From a delta proteobacterium NaphS2 (lineage in GTDB: Bacteria; Desulfobacterota; DSM-4660; Desulfatiglandales; Desulfatiglandaceae): a stretch of DNA of 45,651 bases. The stretch is taken from the NCBI GenBank assembly GCA_000179315.1, contig ADZZ01000749.1:1-45651 (forward strand), given 5' to 3'. Below, piece after piece: positions 8,332-15,641 of this stretch. The stretch's first letter is position 1; each line of letters begins with the position of its first letter. A program made the translations under genes and the position numbers. The notes below the pieces were generated by a model that had not been told where the DNA came from, searched no databases, and saw only the letters and a program-made list of their open reading frames with translations.

Positions 8332-8667
8332 ATGGGTAAAATACAGCTTTCTTCTACTCAATCTGAAGCCTTGGATCTAATCAAAAAAAAGGTGATGGCT
8401 GGCTTTCCCGTAGTGGACTTTGTTCTTTATGGTTCCACTGCAAGAGGGGATGCGGATGAAGAATCAGACCAGGATCTTATGATCATAATTTCAGAACCAA
8501 TTTCCCGGTTTAAGCGTCATGAAATTACGGATATTGTTTTTGATGTCAACCTGCAGTTTGGAACTAATTTCAGTACATTGGTAGTGGATCAAGAATCCTG
8601 GGACACAGGTATGATATCCGTGCTCCCGCTGAAAGATGAAATTATGAGAGATGGTATACGCTTATGA
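8332..8667 (+). CDS. MNT-type minimal nucleotidyltransferase (antitoxin of MNT/HEPN pair)
   Basis: A 111-residue protein with the minimal polymerase-beta nucleotidyltransferase signature GSx10DxD: G34-S35 in VLYGSTARGD and D46/D48 in ESDQDLMII. In characterised MntA-HepT pairs the nucleotidyltransferase inactivates the HEPN toxin by transferring AMP units to it. All three catalytic positions expected by eye are present. The gene follows an AGGGGGTG site and overlaps the HEPN gene by 4 bp (ATGA). It occupies the space between pglX and pglZ, so it is an accessory insertion in the BREX order. Confidence 0.85.
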   Translation: MGKIQLSSTQSEALDLIKKKVMAGFPVVDFVLYGSTARGDADEESDQDLMIIISEPISRFKRHEITDIVFDVNLQFGTNFSTLVVDQESWDTGMISVLPLKDEIMRDGIRL

Positions 8668-9068
8668 TAACCCGGGAAAAACGGTCATCGGTCGTTCGTT
8701 ACTGGTTAGAAAAGGCAGAAGAGAGCATGGCTTCCGCCCGGCGTGAATTCGAAGCAGGATCATTATCCTTCGCCATGAACCGGCTCTATTATTCGGCTTT
8801 TTATGCGGTATCGGCTTTGCTGATGGACCGGGAGCTTTCCTTCAAAAAACATTCCGGGGTCCGTGCCGCTTTTCACAAGAGGTTCATTAAGACCGGCCTT
8901 CTTGAGCAGAAATGGGGTAGACTTTATGATCAGCTTTTCGAGGATCGTCAGGAAGGGGACTATGTGGTCTTTATCTCTTTCGAATCGAATTATGTTGAGA
9001 CCCAGCTAGCCCGGTGTGCTGAATTTTTGGAGCATGTCAGCCGTTTGATATTGTCGGTACCAGAATGA
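8664..9068 (+). CDS. HEPN-domain protein (toxin partner of MNT)
   Basis: A 134-residue all-helical HEPN protein. Diagnostic segments are SFAMNRLYYSAFYAVSALL (residues 35-53), KKHSGVRAAFHKRF (61-74) and the active-site-like LFEDRQEGDY (R95 to Y100), where this subfamily has R-x3-DY rather than a classical RxxxxH. Family members act as RNases that are held inactive by AMPylation by the partner nucleotidyltransferase. The ATGA overlap with the upstream gene indicates coupled translation. The pair is intact and could function as a toxin-antitoxin or defence module independent of BREX. Confidence 0.82.
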   Translation: MITREKRSSVVRYWLEKAEESMASARREFEAGSLSFAMNRLYYSAFYAVSALLMDRELSFKKHSGVRAAFHKRFIKTGLLEQKWGRLYDQLFEDRQEGDYVVFISFESNYVETQLARCAEFLEHVSRLILSVPE

Positions 9069-9089
9069 AACACAGATAAGGATAGGCAG

Positions 9090-9149
9090 GTGACGGTCAA
9101 AATTGAGCAGATTTTTGCAAGCCCGGAAGGCAAGATGCTGGAGTTCAAA
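9090..9149 (+). pseudogene. N-terminal scrap of an AlbA_2-type ATP-binding regulator gene
   Basis: A GTG-initiated frame encodes VKIEQIFASPEGKMLEFK, which matches the start of proteins with an AlbA_2 ('divergent AAA-4') DNA-binding domain, usually followed by RDLS and an ATP-binding region. Here the frame runs straight into a 12-bp tandem repeat and stops at 9224. Only the first 18-20 codons survive. The assignment rests on this short motif. Confidence 0.45.
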
Positions 9150-9154
9150 GGGGT

Positions 9155-9190
9155 AGGGTCAGGGGCAGAGTCAGGGGTAGAGTCAGATAA
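9155..9190 (+). repeat. Three copies of a 12-bp tandem repeat
   Basis: Units AGGGTCAGGGGC, AGAGTCAGGGGT and AGAGTCAGATAA run head to tail between two gene scraps. The repeat marks a recombination joint in the debris field between the HEPN gene and pglZ. Confidence 0.7.
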
Positions 9191-9199
9191 GTGGCACCG

Positions 9200-9300
9200 A
9201 CCGGCGGATGAGTTTTGGTCTTGATGATTGGGTGAAGGTAAACTATGGGAAGTTCGGAGATTTGCTGGCGGAAGTGAAAGCTGTCACCGGGAAAAAGTGA
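9200..9300 (+). pseudogene. C-terminal relic of a pglX copy
   Basis: About 100 bp aligns in frame with the last 34 codons of intact pglX, ending in the same KVNYGKFGDLLAEVKAVTGKK and the same TGACCACGAA stop context. The homology starts abruptly after the tandem repeat. Together with the N-terminal relic at 2491 it shows that the locus once held more than one pglX or that a pglX was rebuilt by recombination. Confidence 0.85.
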
Positions 9301-9327
9301 CCACGAACCAGACTGATAGCACGAATG
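9301..9327 (-). repeat. ATTCGTG-type repeat after pglX C-terminal relic
   Basis: CCACGAACCAG and GCACGAATGAG are two reverse-oriented units that follow the relic's stop codon, the same position that a unit holds after intact pglX (8239-8248). Confidence 0.5.
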
Positions 9328-9355
9328 AGAAAACCATAAAGAGGAGAACGCTAAA

Positions 9356-9535
9356 ATGGAAACATTAAGGGAAGAAGCTATAGATATTATTTCAAGATTG
9401 CCTGACTCAGCAAGTATCGATGACATCATGTATCGACTGTATGTTATTGACAAGGTGAGGAAAGGTAAAGCAGCTATCAAGCTGGGGGATAGCATTTCCG
9501 TTGAAGATTTAAGACGGGAAATTGAATCATGGTAG
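9356..9535 (+). CDS. Small antitoxin-like protein, orphaned
   Basis: A 59-residue protein (METLREEAIDIISRLPD start; SISVEDLRREIESW end) with a GAGGAG site 10 bp upstream. The layout, a helical protein with a VEDLRREI tail followed by an overlapping ParE/RelE-like start, is typical of small antitoxins in HTH-less type II pairs. Its toxin partner is reduced to 19 codons (next feature), so it is probably an orphan antitoxin. It may still neutralise related toxins or be decaying. Confidence 0.6.
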   Translation: METLREEAIDIISRLPDSASIDDIMYRLYVIDKVRKGKAAIKLGDSISVEDLRREIESW

Positions 9536-9588
9536 AATGGTCTGGGCCTGCGAAAAGGGAACAGATAGGAGATGGTATCTGCCTATGA
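9529..9588 (+). pseudogene. Truncated ParE/RelE-type toxin start
   Basis: A 19-codon frame (MVEWSGPAKREQIGDGICL, stop) overlaps the antitoxin stop by 7 bp. MVEWSxxAKRxxxxIGD is how many ParE-like toxins begin; the rest of the toxin is gone. The small ORF at 9585 begins on its stop codon. Confidence 0.5.
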
Positions 9589-9767
9589 CCACTCAGGAGG
9601 AAAACACGTTGTCGTGGAAAATAGACGCGGCTTTTCGCCAGGCAGCGTACAAAGTTATCCTGCGAGCCAAACAGACGGGCACTTTTGTGGTTATTTGGGA
9701 GGATGATCAGATAAAAGAAGTCCCTCCGGAGGAACTGGAGTTGCGGATGCTCTCAAAGAAGAGGTAA
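9585..9767 (+). CDS. Small hypothetical protein
   Basis: A 60-residue frame (MTTQEENTLSWKIDAAFRQAAY start, VVIWEDDQIKEVPPEELELR near the end). The helix - strand - VPPEE pattern resembles small proteins often found as toxin-antitoxin partners ('I-V-W-x-D-G-x-V-x-x-x-x-PEE'), but I cannot name a family. The ATG overlaps the stop of the truncated toxin frame, and no good ribosome binding site is visible, so expression is uncertain. Confidence 0.45.
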   Translation: MTTQEENTLSWKIDAAFRQAAYKVILRAKQTGTFVVIWEDDQIKEVPPEELELRMLSKKR

Positions 9768-9831
9768 ACCAGGGTGCTTGATTGATCTATTATCCATGCT
9801 ATCCGCTTACCCTGTTGAGAAAGGTTCACGT

Positions 9832-9852
9832 CCAGGGGGTTCAACCGGGGTG
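9832..9852. repeat. Inverted copy of the post-pglX repeat
   Basis: The reverse complement of this 21-bp segment differs by one base from the 8249-8269 sequence after pglX (CACCCCGGTTGAAC, then CCCCCTGG here and ACCCTGG there). The two copies bracket the MNT/HEPN pair and the debris field in opposite orientation. Confidence 0.65.
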
Positions 9853-9877
9853 TCATCTCTGGTCAGAATCTCTAATC

Positions 9878-9906
9878 ATTCGTCCGATTCGTGTAATTCG
9901 TGGTTA
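9878..9906 (+). repeat. ATTCGTG-type repeat upstream of pglZ
   Basis: Three forward units (ATTCGTCCG, ATTCGTGTA, ATTCGTGGT) end 3 bp before the pglZ ATG, so the repeat occupies the place where the ribosome binding site should be. TTAAAAATGG follows without a GGAGG-type site. Confidence 0.7.
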
Positions 9907-9909
9907 AAA

Positions 9910-12543
9910 ATGGAAAACAAAAAAATCGAAGCAGCTCTCGCGCGCCTCTTTAAGGAAGAAAATCAGCGCATCGTCTTCTGGAACGATCCGGATTTGGAAT
10001 TTGCGATTACGCTCTCCCTTTTGAATCTTCCTACAGGCGTCATTATCCTTCGTTTGGATCAAATGAGTGCTCTCGAAACCAAAATCCGCCTGGAGCGGGA
10101 AGACCCCGAGGGAAGGTATCTCATCTACGCCCCCACCGAAGAGCCGGACTATGAGTCGGATTGGCTTCTGGATATCCGCCTTTACAGCCAGAGCTTTCGG
10201 GCCGACCGGGCCTCCATCATCCTCGATGAACTGGGTTTGGCCAACCAGCATCTCCGAGATCATATCGCCTCCCGCCGGAAGTTTTTCGACAACAAGCAGC
10301 GTCTTCAGAAGCTTAAAGAGATTGTGGCGCCCACTGACACCGATGTGGATCTCGACATAAAGATGGTCACAATTGTCGTCAAAGGGGATCACCCTGAATG
10401 GTTCAGTATTGTTCGGACCCTTTACCATGGGTTTATTTCAGCGGATAACGGAAACGATATCGACCTGGATAACCCTCCGGCCGTCTGGCTCCAATTGGAA
10501 AAGTTCGACCTGGACAAACCTTTTTGGCGAATGACCAAATCCCTGTTTGGCTACGAAGAGGAAAATCCCACCTTAAAGAATCTCCTGATCCGTCTTTTGG
10601 TCACCGATTTCGCCCATCACCTCCAAGGGATCGTACCGGATGCCCTTGCGAATTTGGTATTGCCGCCCACCGGTAAATCCAATACCGTGGTTTGTCTGGC
10701 CCAGTGGCGGGACAGCAGCAGTAAGGGAAGCAGTTATGACCGGCTGTCCGATCTTGTGGCCGGGATCATCAAAATGGAAGACCAGTTATACGGTTTTGAA
10801 ATCGAGGCCCTGCTGAATGTCATGACCTTCCAGGCTGTGGAAAAAGCCATTGCCCAGGGGCTTCGAAATCGAGTGATTTCCGGGGGCGATACCATTCGTT
10901 TGGATGACGTAAAGAGAGTGGCAACCCAAAGACAGGCCGGACACTGGGCCTCTTCATATATTTTGGGGAAGGATGTTCCACGGGAAGCCTATTATGCCGT
11001 GTATGAAGCATTGACGGCATCAGCCGGGCTTTTTGTGCTGACCGGGGAATACCGCGAAGGCTTTGATTATGACACCCCAAATACAATGGTGACCGCCTAT
11101 CAGAAAGAACTCTTTCGTTTCGATCTGCTCTATCGCCACTTCTGCGAGCAGGCGGATATTGCCGAATCCAAAATTTGGGATATTCTGAAAAAACTCCGGG
11201 AAAAGGTGGAAGCCTGTTATGTGAATGGATATTTGCAATCTCTGGCGGACCGTTGGGGTAAATTCTTAGACCCCGAAGGGAGTACGGCTTTACTGAAGTC
11301 CTGGTGTCTCGATGATGTCCCCAACCAGACCCAATTTTTCAGGAAACATGCGGCGCCGCGTCTCAAGGAAGCCGAAAGACGCCGGAGCTTTGTCATTATC
11401 AGCGATGCCTTTCGTTATGACGCAGCCTGGGAACTGACCAAGGAATTGAATGGAAAATACCGTTTTGAGGCGAATTTAAGCGCCCAATTAGGGGTCCTGC
11501 CGTCATACACCGCCCTTGGGATGGCGGCCCTTCTGCCTCACGAAGAATTGACATATAAGCCCAACGGGGATGTTCTGGTGGATGGCAAGCCGATGGCCTC
11601 AATGGAGCAACGAAGCCAGATACTGGCGTCTCACGAGGGTCTGGCCGCCAAAGCAGACGACCTGCTTGAGATGAAAAAGGATCAGGGCCGGGCTTTCATC
11701 AAGGATCACCGCCTGATATATATTTATCATAATGCGATCGATTCAACGGGGGATTCAGCCTCCACCGAAGGTCACACCTTTGAGGCGGTGAGGCGGGCCA
11801 TCAATGAGCTTGCATCAGTTGTTGCCTACATCATCAATAATTTGAATGGTCACCACGTCCTGATCACGGCGGACCATGGCTTTCTGTTTACGGAATCGGC
11901 CCCGGGTGAACCCCACAAGAGCAGCCTTAATGATAAGCCCCCTCAGACCGTAAAGGCCAAGCAACGCTTTCTCCTTGGGCCTGATCTTGGGGATCACGAC
12001 AGTGTATGGCATGGCACAACGGCTATCACCGCCAAGGCTGAACCAGCAATGGAATTCTGGATTCCAAAAGGGGTCAACCGGTTTCATTTCATGGGTGGAT
12101 CCAGATTCGTCCATGGTGGGGCCATGCTTCAGGAAATTGTTGTACCGGTTGTCACGGTTCGGCATAAAAAGGACAAAGGGGCCGGGGCCACCAAAATAAA
12201 GCCCGTTACGGTTCACGTCCTGGGGACCGGCCACAAAATTACCACCTCACGCCACCGGTTCGAGATGATCCAGATGGAGCCGGTCAGCGATCGAGTGAAA
12301 CCCATAACCCTCAAAGTCGGGGTTTTCGAAGGTAATGACCTTGTGACCAATATGGAATCGGTCACTTTTGAGAGCCAATCCGACAATCTTGATGAGCGGA
12401 AGAAATCCGTCACCCTTGTACTTCAAGACCGGCAGTATAACAAAAAAACAACATACAGACTTGTTCTGCGGGATGCGGAAACAGGGGTGGAGCAGGAAAG
12501 TGTGGATGTAATCATAGACAGGGCATTTACCGATGACTTCTGA
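9910..12543 (+). CDS. pglZ: BREX type 1 phosphatase-fold protein PglZ (type A)
   Basis: An 877-residue PglZ of the BREX-1 type. The N-terminal segment (KKIEAALARLFKEENQRIVF, then FWNDPD) is characteristic. The alkaline-phosphatase-like core carries SDAFRYD (D499, R502, D504) and TADHGF (D655, H656), the expected metal and substrate residues. The ATG at 9910 is preferred because the domain starts there, although the frame is open 132 bp upstream. No clear Shine-Dalgarno site is present, since an ATTCGTG repeat lies directly before the start. PglZ is required for BREX methylation and restriction and is thought to be a nuclease or phosphodiesterase. The gene ends 11 bp inside brxL, so the two are translationally coupled. 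Confidence 0.95.
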   Translation: MENKKIEAALARLFKEENQRIVFWNDPDLEFAITLSLLNLPTGVIILRLDQMSALETKIRLEREDPEGRYLIYAPTEEPDYESDWLLDIRLYSQSFRADRASIILDELGLANQHLRDHIASRRKFFDNKQRLQKLKEIVAPTDTDVDLDIKMVTIVVKGDHPEWFSIVRTLYHGFISADNGNDIDLDNPPAVWLQLEKFDLDKPFWRMTKSLFGYEEENPTLKNLLIRLLVTDFAHHLQGIVPDALANLVLPPTGKSNTVVCLAQWRDSSSKGSSYDRLSDLVAGIIKMEDQLYGFEIEALLNVMTFQAVEKAIAQGLRNRVISGGDTIRLDDVKRVATQRQAGHWASSYILGKDVPREAYYAVYEALTASAGLFVLTGEYREGFDYDTPNTMVTAYQKELFRFDLLYRHFCEQADIAESKIWDILKKLREKVEACYVNGYLQSLADRWGKFLDPEGSTALLKSWCLDDVPNQTQFFRKHAAPRLKEAERRRSFVIISDAFRYDAAWELTKELNGKYRFEANLSAQLGVLPSYTALGMAALLPHEELTYKPNGDVLVDGKPMASMEQRSQILASHEGLAAKADDLLEMKKDQGRAFIKDHRLIYIYHNAIDSTGDSASTEGHTFEAVRRAINELASVVAYIINNLNGHHVLITADHGFLFTESAPGEPHKSSLNDKPPQTVKAKQRFLLGPDLGDHDSVWHGTTAITAKAEPAMEFWIPKGVNRFHFMGGSRFVHGGAMLQEIVVPVVTVRHKKDKGAGATKIKPVTVHVLGTGHKITTSRHRFEMIQMEPVSDRVKPITLKVGVFEGNDLVTNMESVTFESQSDNLDERKKSVTLVLQDRQYNKKTTYRLVLRDAETGVEQESVDVIIDRAFTDDF

Positions 12544-14602
12544 AACCACGAAAGACCCCGGAGTTAAAGGTTTGGAGGACAAAAGTCTGGACGAGCTTCT
12601 CAACCGCCATTTTGCGGGCAGGGTGGTTCGCAAGGACCTCACCAAATTGGTGAAAGAAGGCGCCAATGTCCCGGTTTATGTCCTGGAATACCTGCTTGGA
12701 CAACACTGTGCGTCCGATGACGAAGCCATTATTCAGGATGGGCTGGCCACCGTAAAACGAATTCTGGCTGAAAATTATGTCCGGCCCGATGAAGCCGAAA
12801 AAGTCAAATCCATCATTCGCGAACGGGGCAGCCTGAAAATCATTGATAAGGCTACGGTCAAGCTCAATGAGAAGCGGGACGTCTACGAGGCCTTGCTCTC
12901 CAACCTCGGCATCAAAGGGGTTGAGATCAACACCCAGACGGTTCGACGTTATGAAAAGCTCTTGGCCGGGGGGATCTGGTCCATAATTTCAATGGAGTAC
13001 TTCTACGAAGAAGGGCAAAAAGGGTCGCCTTTTGTCGTTCAAGCGCTAAAGCCAATCCAGATGCCCGGCATGGACATGGAGGAGTTATTCGAGGGCCGCA
13101 GGCATTTTACCGAAAGCCAATGGATTGATGTCCTTCTTAGATCCACCGGCCTTGAACCCACCCAATTTACGGATCGGGCAAAATGGCATTTCCTGTCGCG
13201 CATGGTTCCGCTGGTTGAAAACAACTACAATGTCTGCGAGTTGGGTCCCAGAGGAACCGGGAAAAGCCATATCTATAAGGAAATCAGCCCCAACAGCATT
13301 TTGATCTCCGGCGGCAGAACCACGGTGGCCAATCTTTTTTATAATCTTGCAAACCGGACCGTGGGCCTTGTGGGTTTATGGGATGTGGTCGCCTTTGACG
13401 AGGTGGCAGGCATCTCCTTCAAGGATAACGACGGCGTCCAGATCATGAAGGATTATATGGCGTCAGGCTCCTTTGCCCGGGGGCGGGATCTGATCAACGC
13501 CTACGCTTCCATGGTCTTTGTGGGGAACCTCAACCAGCCGGTGGATACCCTGGTCAAAACCAGTCATTTTCTAGCGCCTTTCCCGGAAGCCATGATCGAC
13601 TCGGCCTTCTTCGATCGTTTCCACGCCTACATTCCCGGATGGGAAATCCCCAAAATGCGACCGGAATATATTACGAACCAGTATGGTTTGATCGTGGACT
13701 ATCTGGCCGAATTCTTCCGGGAGATGCGAAAACGGAATTTTTCAGACGCCATTGACCGCTATTTCAAACTGGGCCGGGACCTGAACCAGAGGGATACCAT
13801 TGCGGTGAAGCATACGGTTTCAGGCCTGTTAAAACTCCTCTACCCCGGTGAAAATTACGATAAAGAGGCGGTACAACGCTGTCTGGAATATGCCCTTGAG
13901 ACCCGTCGTCGCGTTAAAGAACAACTCAAGAAAATTGGTGGAATGGAGTTTTACGATGTTCATTTCTCTTATATCGATCAGGAAGACATGGAAGAGAAAT
14001 TCATCAGCGTCCCGGAACAGGGGGGCGGCTCTCTGATCCCACAGGGGCCTCTCAATCCCGGAGTGCTGCATACCGTTGCCACGGGCAACAGCGGGCATCT
14101 GGGGCTTTATCGCCTTGAAACTCAGGTGACACCGGGAACCGGCTCTCTGACTCTCTCAGGATTTGGGTCTGTCAGCGCCGCTAAAGAGGCCGTGAAAGTA
14201 GGCTTTGACTATTTCAAAGCCAACGCCACCGGGGTCAGCGCCTCGGTCAAGGCCGGAGACCACAATTATCATATTCACATTATCGAGCTTCATAATACCG
14301 GTCCCACAAAAAACATGACCCTTACAGCGTTTGTGGCCCTCTGTTCGGCGGTCCTTGGAAAGCCGGTTCAATCCCAATTGGTGGTTTTGGGGAGCATGAG
14401 CCTGGGCGGCAGCATCGTCCCGGTCGAGAACCTGGCGGAGTCCCTCCAAGTGGCTTTCGACTCGGGTGCAAAACGTATATTGCTGCCCATGGCCAGCGTC
14501 GGGGATATTCCCTCCATTCCAGGTGAACTGTTCACAAAATTCCAGACTGGTTTCTATGCTGATCCGCAGGATGCTGTTTTCAAGGTGCTGGGAGTGGAAT
14601 GA
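12533..14602 (+). CDS. brxL: BREX AAA+ protein BrxL (Lon-like C-terminal domain)
   Basis: A 689-residue AAA+ protein closing the BREX core. It has a helical N-terminal region, a Walker A loop GPRGTGKS (G238-S245), a Walker B-like VAFDEVAG, and a C-terminal Lon-like fold (FVALCSAVLGKPV, then SMSLGGSIVPV). BrxL oligomers bind DNA and act in phage restriction. The Lon-type serine motif GPSAG reads GPTKN here and the usual GGLKEK lysine segment reads ENLAES, so proteolysis by the Lon dyad looks unlikely; this is a by-eye alignment. Translation is coupled to pglZ by overlap. It is the last defence gene, and the catabolic region starts about 220 bp downstream. Confidence 0.94.
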   Translation: MTSETTKDPGVKGLEDKSLDELLNRHFAGRVVRKDLTKLVKEGANVPVYVLEYLLGQHCASDDEAIIQDGLATVKRILAENYVRPDEAEKVKSIIRERGSLKIIDKATVKLNEKRDVYEALLSNLGIKGVEINTQTVRRYEKLLAGGIWSIISMEYFYEEGQKGSPFVVQALKPIQMPGMDMEELFEGRRHFTESQWIDVLLRSTGLEPTQFTDRAKWHFLSRMVPLVENNYNVCELGPRGTGKSHIYKEISPNSILISGGRTTVANLFYNLANRTVGLVGLWDVVAFDEVAGISFKDNDGVQIMKDYMASGSFARGRDLINAYASMVFVGNLNQPVDTLVKTSHFLAPFPEAMIDSAFFDRFHAYIPGWEIPKMRPEYITNQYGLIVDYLAEFFREMRKRNFSDAIDRYFKLGRDLNQRDTIAVKHTVSGLLKLLYPGENYDKEAVQRCLEYALETRRRVKEQLKKIGGMEFYDVHFSYIDQEDMEEKFISVPEQGGGSLIPQGPLNPGVLHTVATGNSGHLGLYRLETQVTPGTGSLTLSGFGSVSAAKEAVKVGFDYFKANATGVSASVKAGDHNYHIHIIELHNTGPTKNMTLTAFVALCSAVLGKPVQSQLVVLGSMSLGGSIVPVENLAESLQVAFDSGAKRILLPMASVGDIPSIPGELFTKFQTGFYADPQDAVFKVLGVE

Positions 14603-14685
14603 TACCGTGATTGCAGGGCGTCGTTTGGGCCCTTCGCTGAACCGAGAATTCAACCCCCCGTTACCCACCCACCTGAAAAAACTGC

Positions 14686-14714
14686 TTGACAGCTCATTCT
14701 GTATACAGTACACA
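14686..14714 (+). promoter_or_regulatory. Candidate sigma-70 promoter and GntR-type operator before etfB
   Basis: TTGACA (14686-14691) is followed after 17 bp by TACACA (14709-14714), a consensus -35 with a weak -10. Within the spacer lies the perfect 10-bp palindrome CTGTATACAG (14699-14708), whose TGTATACA core resembles FCD-type GntR operators. A GntR/FCD regulator is encoded 3.3 kb downstream in the same run of genes, so autoregulation of the whole cluster from this site is plausible. Confidence 0.5.
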
Positions 14715-14823
14715 TTCTTGATCGTGTATCTGAATGTTACCGGCTGATTACCGTCTCCGGTTTGCGTTTTGAATCCGGTCCATGCATCTGCCTTGGAAAC
14801 TCGTCATCAATGGAGTGCCACTT

Positions 14824-15615
14824 ATGAATATCATCGTGTTGGTCAAACAGGTTCCCGATACCACGGAAATCAAACTGGATCCCAAGACGGGGAATCTGAT
14901 TCGGGAAGGGATTGAAAGTATTATGAACCCGGACGACCGGCATGCCCTGGAGGCTGCGGTCCGATTAAGAGAGTCCATGGGGGGGCGCGTAACGGTGGTG
15001 TCCATGGGGCCGCCCCAGGCCATCGACGTGGTCACCGAAGCCATGGGCATGGGTGCGGATAGGGGCATCCTGCTGTCGGACCGGGCCTTTGCCGGTGCCG
15101 ATACCTGGGCCACTTCCTATACCCTGGGAAAAGCGATGGAGAAGATCGACGATTATGATCTGATCATATGCGGAAGGCAGGCCATTGACGGCGACACCGC
15201 ACAAATCGGCCCCCAGGTGGCGGATTATCTGAGCATTCCCCATGTGAGCTACGTATTCGGCGTTGAAGAGATCAGCGAGGCGCGCATGGTGGTCAAGCGG
15301 CGCCTGGAAGACGGCTTTGAAAAGATTGAAATCTCTCTGCCGGCCCTGCTGACGGTGATCGGGGAGTTGAATGTTCCCCGCTATGCCAATGTGAGCCGTT
15401 TGATTGCGGCGTGTGGGAAAAAAGCCCCCATTGATGTCTGGAATGCGGCGGATATCGGTTGCAAGACCAGTGAAATCGGTTTGGAAGGATCCCTGACCCA
15501 CGTTATCAAAACCTTTGCGCCCAAATTCAAACGGCAGGGGGAAATGCTGGAAGGAGACGCCGGTAAAGTCATTGGCACCCTGCTTCATAAGCTTCACGAG
15601 AATCGAATCATTTAG
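14824..15615 (+). CDS. etfB: Electron transfer flavoprotein, beta subunit
   Basis: A 263-residue EtfB/FixA. It starts with MNIIVLVKQVPDTTEI; the ATG at 14824 follows TGGAG, and the open frame upstream is ignored because EtfB begins exactly at this motif. The nucleotide-binding signature GRQAIDGDTAQIGP occupies residues 117-130; this form is common in the flavin-rich group of ETFs that includes bifurcating members. EtfB pairs with the next gene product (26 bp downstream) to pass electrons between an acyl-CoA dehydrogenase and ferredoxin, NAD or a quinone-reducing enzyme. It is the first gene of the 18-kb catabolic cluster, behind a candidate promoter. Confidence 0.93.
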   Translation: MNIIVLVKQVPDTTEIKLDPKTGNLIREGIESIMNPDDRHALEAAVRLRESMGGRVTVVSMGPPQAIDVVTEAMGMGADRGILLSDRAFAGADTWATSYTLGKAMEKIDDYDLIICGRQAIDGDTAQIGPQVADYLSIPHVSYVFGVEEISEARMVVKRRLEDGFEKIEISLPALLTVIGELNVPRYANVSRLIAACGKKAPIDVWNAADIGCKTSEIGLEGSLTHVIKTFAPKFKRQGEMLEGDAGKVIGTLLHKLHENRII

Positions 15616-15641
15616 CGAATGGCTGATCAAGGAGATGGAAT

